A DNA stretch of 64,000 nt from Haloactinomyces albus (lineage in GTDB: Bacteria; Actinomycetota; Actinomycetes; Mycobacteriales; Pseudonocardiaceae). The stretch spans positions 3,906,001 through 3,970,000 of the forward strand of contig NZ_JAVDXW010000001.1 in NCBI RefSeq assembly GCF_031458135.1, written 5' to 3'. Below the pieces are notes generated by a model, which had not been told where the DNA came from, ran no database searches, and was given only the letters and a program-made list of their open reading frames with translations. Both the position numbers and the translations under genes were made by a program. Shown here piece after piece: positions 62,862 to 64,000 of this stretch. Positions within the stretch are counted from its first letter, which is position 1. Every line of letters begins with the position of its first letter.

Positions 62862-63908
62862 ATGACAACCGATCTTGACTCAGCCGCAGGCACGAAGCCC
62901 TATGTCGTCACGCTCGGCACCGTGGGCGGGCCACGCTGGTGGCGAGGCGCGACAGACGAGCACCGAGCGGGCATCGCCACCGCGGTCGTTGTCGGTGACA
63001 GCACCTACCTCGTCGACTGTGGACACGGAGTCGGCACGCAACTGACCAAGGCAGGGCTCTCGGTCGAGTCGCTGCGCGGTATCTTCATCACGCACCTGCA
63101 TTCCGACCATACTGTCGACCTCGGCTCGCTGACCGCGTTCGGCATGTTCGATCGCACTGCGAACCAGACGCGGATGAAGATCATCGGGCCGGGAGATCGC
63201 GGCAAGCTGCCCCCTGTATCCAACCGAACGGATTCCGCCCCACAGCCGGTCTTCGCGGAGCGGCCGACACCCGGCATCACGGAGATGTTCTCCAACCTCG
63301 TGGCCGCCCATGCCACCGACATCAACGATCGGGTTCTCGATGCCCTGAGGCCGTCGCCGTTCGACTTGTTCGCGCCCGAGGACATCTCCATACCCGGCAG
63401 GTGCGGCTTCGACCCGAACACGAATCCGACACCTCCGATGGAGCCCTTCACGATTCACAGCGACGATCGCGTCACGGTCACGGCGACGCTGGTTCAGCAC
63501 CCTCCGGTCGCACCGGCCTTCGCCTTCCGCTTCGACACCGATGGTGGTTCGGTCACGATTTCCGGGGACACGGCACCCTGCGACAACCTCGTCAGGCTTG
63601 CGTCGGGAACCGATTTGCTGTTGCACGAGGCCATCGACTTCGGATGGGTGTACCGAGCCTACGGCGGGAAAGGCGATCTGGCGGGGCAAGCCTCGATCGA
63701 CCACCACGAGAAGTCGCACACCAGCCCACACGATGCCGTGGCGATCGCGCATCGGGCAGGGGCGAAGGCATTGGCACTGCACCACATCGTTCCGGGACAT
63801 ACGCCCAGGTCCGTCTGGTTGGAAGCAGGTGACGAGTTCGACGGCCGATTCCTGGTGCCCAAAGACCTGGATGTCATCCCCTTCGGGGCTCTCGTCGCAG
63901 CCACCTGA
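62862..63908 (+). CDS. MBL-fold metallohydrolase (paralogue of 2466-3488)
   Basis: A 348-residue MBL-fold protein. It has THLHSDHTVDLGSL (metal ligands), GDTAPCDNLVRLASGTDLLL and the late histidine LHHIVPGHTP. The layout is nearly the same as that of the protein at 2466-3488, including GPG..GK.PP-type loops and HEAID. The ATG at 62862 follows GGAGGG. The insert RCGFDPNTNPTPPMEPFTIH is shared in position with its paralogue (HPPMDPFEIY). It probably hydrolyses an aromatic-pathway intermediate; no substrate can be assigned. Confidence 0.82.
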   Translation: MTTDLDSAAGTKPYVVTLGTVGGPRWWRGATDEHRAGIATAVVVGDSTYLVDCGHGVGTQLTKAGLSVESLRGIFITHLHSDHTVDLGSLTAFGMFDRTANQTRMKIIGPGDRGKLPPVSNRTDSAPQPVFAERPTPGITEMFSNLVAAHATDINDRVLDALRPSPFDLFAPEDISIPGRCGFDPNTNPTPPMEPFTIHSDDRVTVTATLVQHPPVAPAFAFRFDTDGGSVTISGDTAPCDNLVRLASGTDLLLHEAIDFGWVYRAYGGKGDLAGQASIDHHEKSHTSPHDAVAIAHRAGAKALALHHIVPGHTPRSVWLEAGDEFDGRFLVPKDLDVIPFGALVAAT

Positions 63909-63925
63909 GGTAGGTGAAACGCATC

Positions 63926-64000
63926 ATGAGTAACCAGTCTCCCGTATCGACTCCCCAGGAATCACCGGACACGGACGGTGGCTTCAACACCGCACACATG
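63926..64000 (+). CDS. Start of a gene running off the window
   Basis: An ATG at 63926, 17 bases after the MBL stop, opens a frame continuing to the window end: SNQSPVSTPQESPDTDGGFN and onward. Only 25 codons are visible. In region 1 the paralogous MBL gene is followed by a transporter gene, so a transporter is possible here, but the visible polar residues do not decide. Confidence 0.4.
   Translation, partial: MSNQSPVSTPQESPDTDGGFNTAHM

Noticed and set aside
1-64000. CRISPR arrays, tRNA or rRNA genes, prophage
   Set aside because: No regularly spaced repeats, cloverleaf sequences, ribosomal RNA blocks or phage structural genes were seen on reading both strands.

Overview
The window is high-GC DNA with GTG and TTG starts, tightly overlapping operons and gene families typical of a soil actinomycete (PaaX, PucR, PadR/DUF1048, DHA2 and MHS transporters, a urease operon without ureE). 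A member of the Pseudonocardiales or a relative is plausible, but no rRNA or marker gene is present to fix this. Most genes belong to catabolic modules, each with its own regulator and transporter. They are separated by patches of decayed insertion sequences.

Region 1 (1-8.8 kb) is an aromatic-acid CoA-thioester module. It has a PaaX-type repressor (partial), a benzoate/2-aminobenzoate/salicylate-type CoA ligase, a thioesterase, an MBL-fold hydrolase, an MFS transporter, a cupin, a flavin monooxygenase fused to an Old-Yellow-Enzyme reductase (salicylyl-CoA / 2-aminobenzoyl-CoA 5-hydroxylase type) and an alpha/beta hydrolase. Its two promoters share a palindromic -35 region. Region 2 (8.8-15.4 kb) has a collapsed toxin-antitoxin remnant, a PucR regulator, a fused FAD/Fe-S D-2-hydroxyacid dehydrogenase and an MHS-family transporter.

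Region 3 (15.4-23.9 kb) is a rearranged zone. It holds a dead IS701-type element with matching inverted repeats, a truncated deaminase/RibD-C pair, a DHA2 efflux pump, an XRE regulator, homocysteine S-methyltransferase, an IS3 remnant, a KAS III tail and an IS256 scrap. Region 4 (23.9-30.8 kb) is an amine-catabolism module: alanine dehydrogenase, small protein, APC permease, class III transaminase, aldehyde dehydrogenase and a divergent TetR regulator. The transaminase and alanine dehydrogenase could form a pyruvate/alanine cycle that releases ammonia.

Region 5 (30.8-41.3 kb) is a LysR-led row of FMO-type monooxygenase, RidA, DUF1028 and M20 amidohydrolase ending in a terminator. Aspartase, a YdeP-type molybdoenzyme and another MHS transporter follow. 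I regard this row as the best candidate for an undescribed pathway. Region 6 (41.3-46.6 kb) is a second IS graveyard (IS3, IS110, IS630 and another IS3 scrap) around an intact lipase and a PadR-DUF1048-ABC operon cut off inside the ATPase gene. Region 7 (46.6-51.2 kb) is ureABCFGD.

Region 8 (51.5-64 kb) is a homoprotocatechuate meta-cleavage module (HpaD, HpaE, DapA-like lyase, GntR, a FAH-RraA fusion) with an MHS transporter. It is led by a P450/ferredoxin/ferredoxin-reductase set and a divergent LysR. A second MBL hydrolase, paralogous to that of region 1, follows. No tRNA, rRNA, CRISPR array or prophage was recognised.
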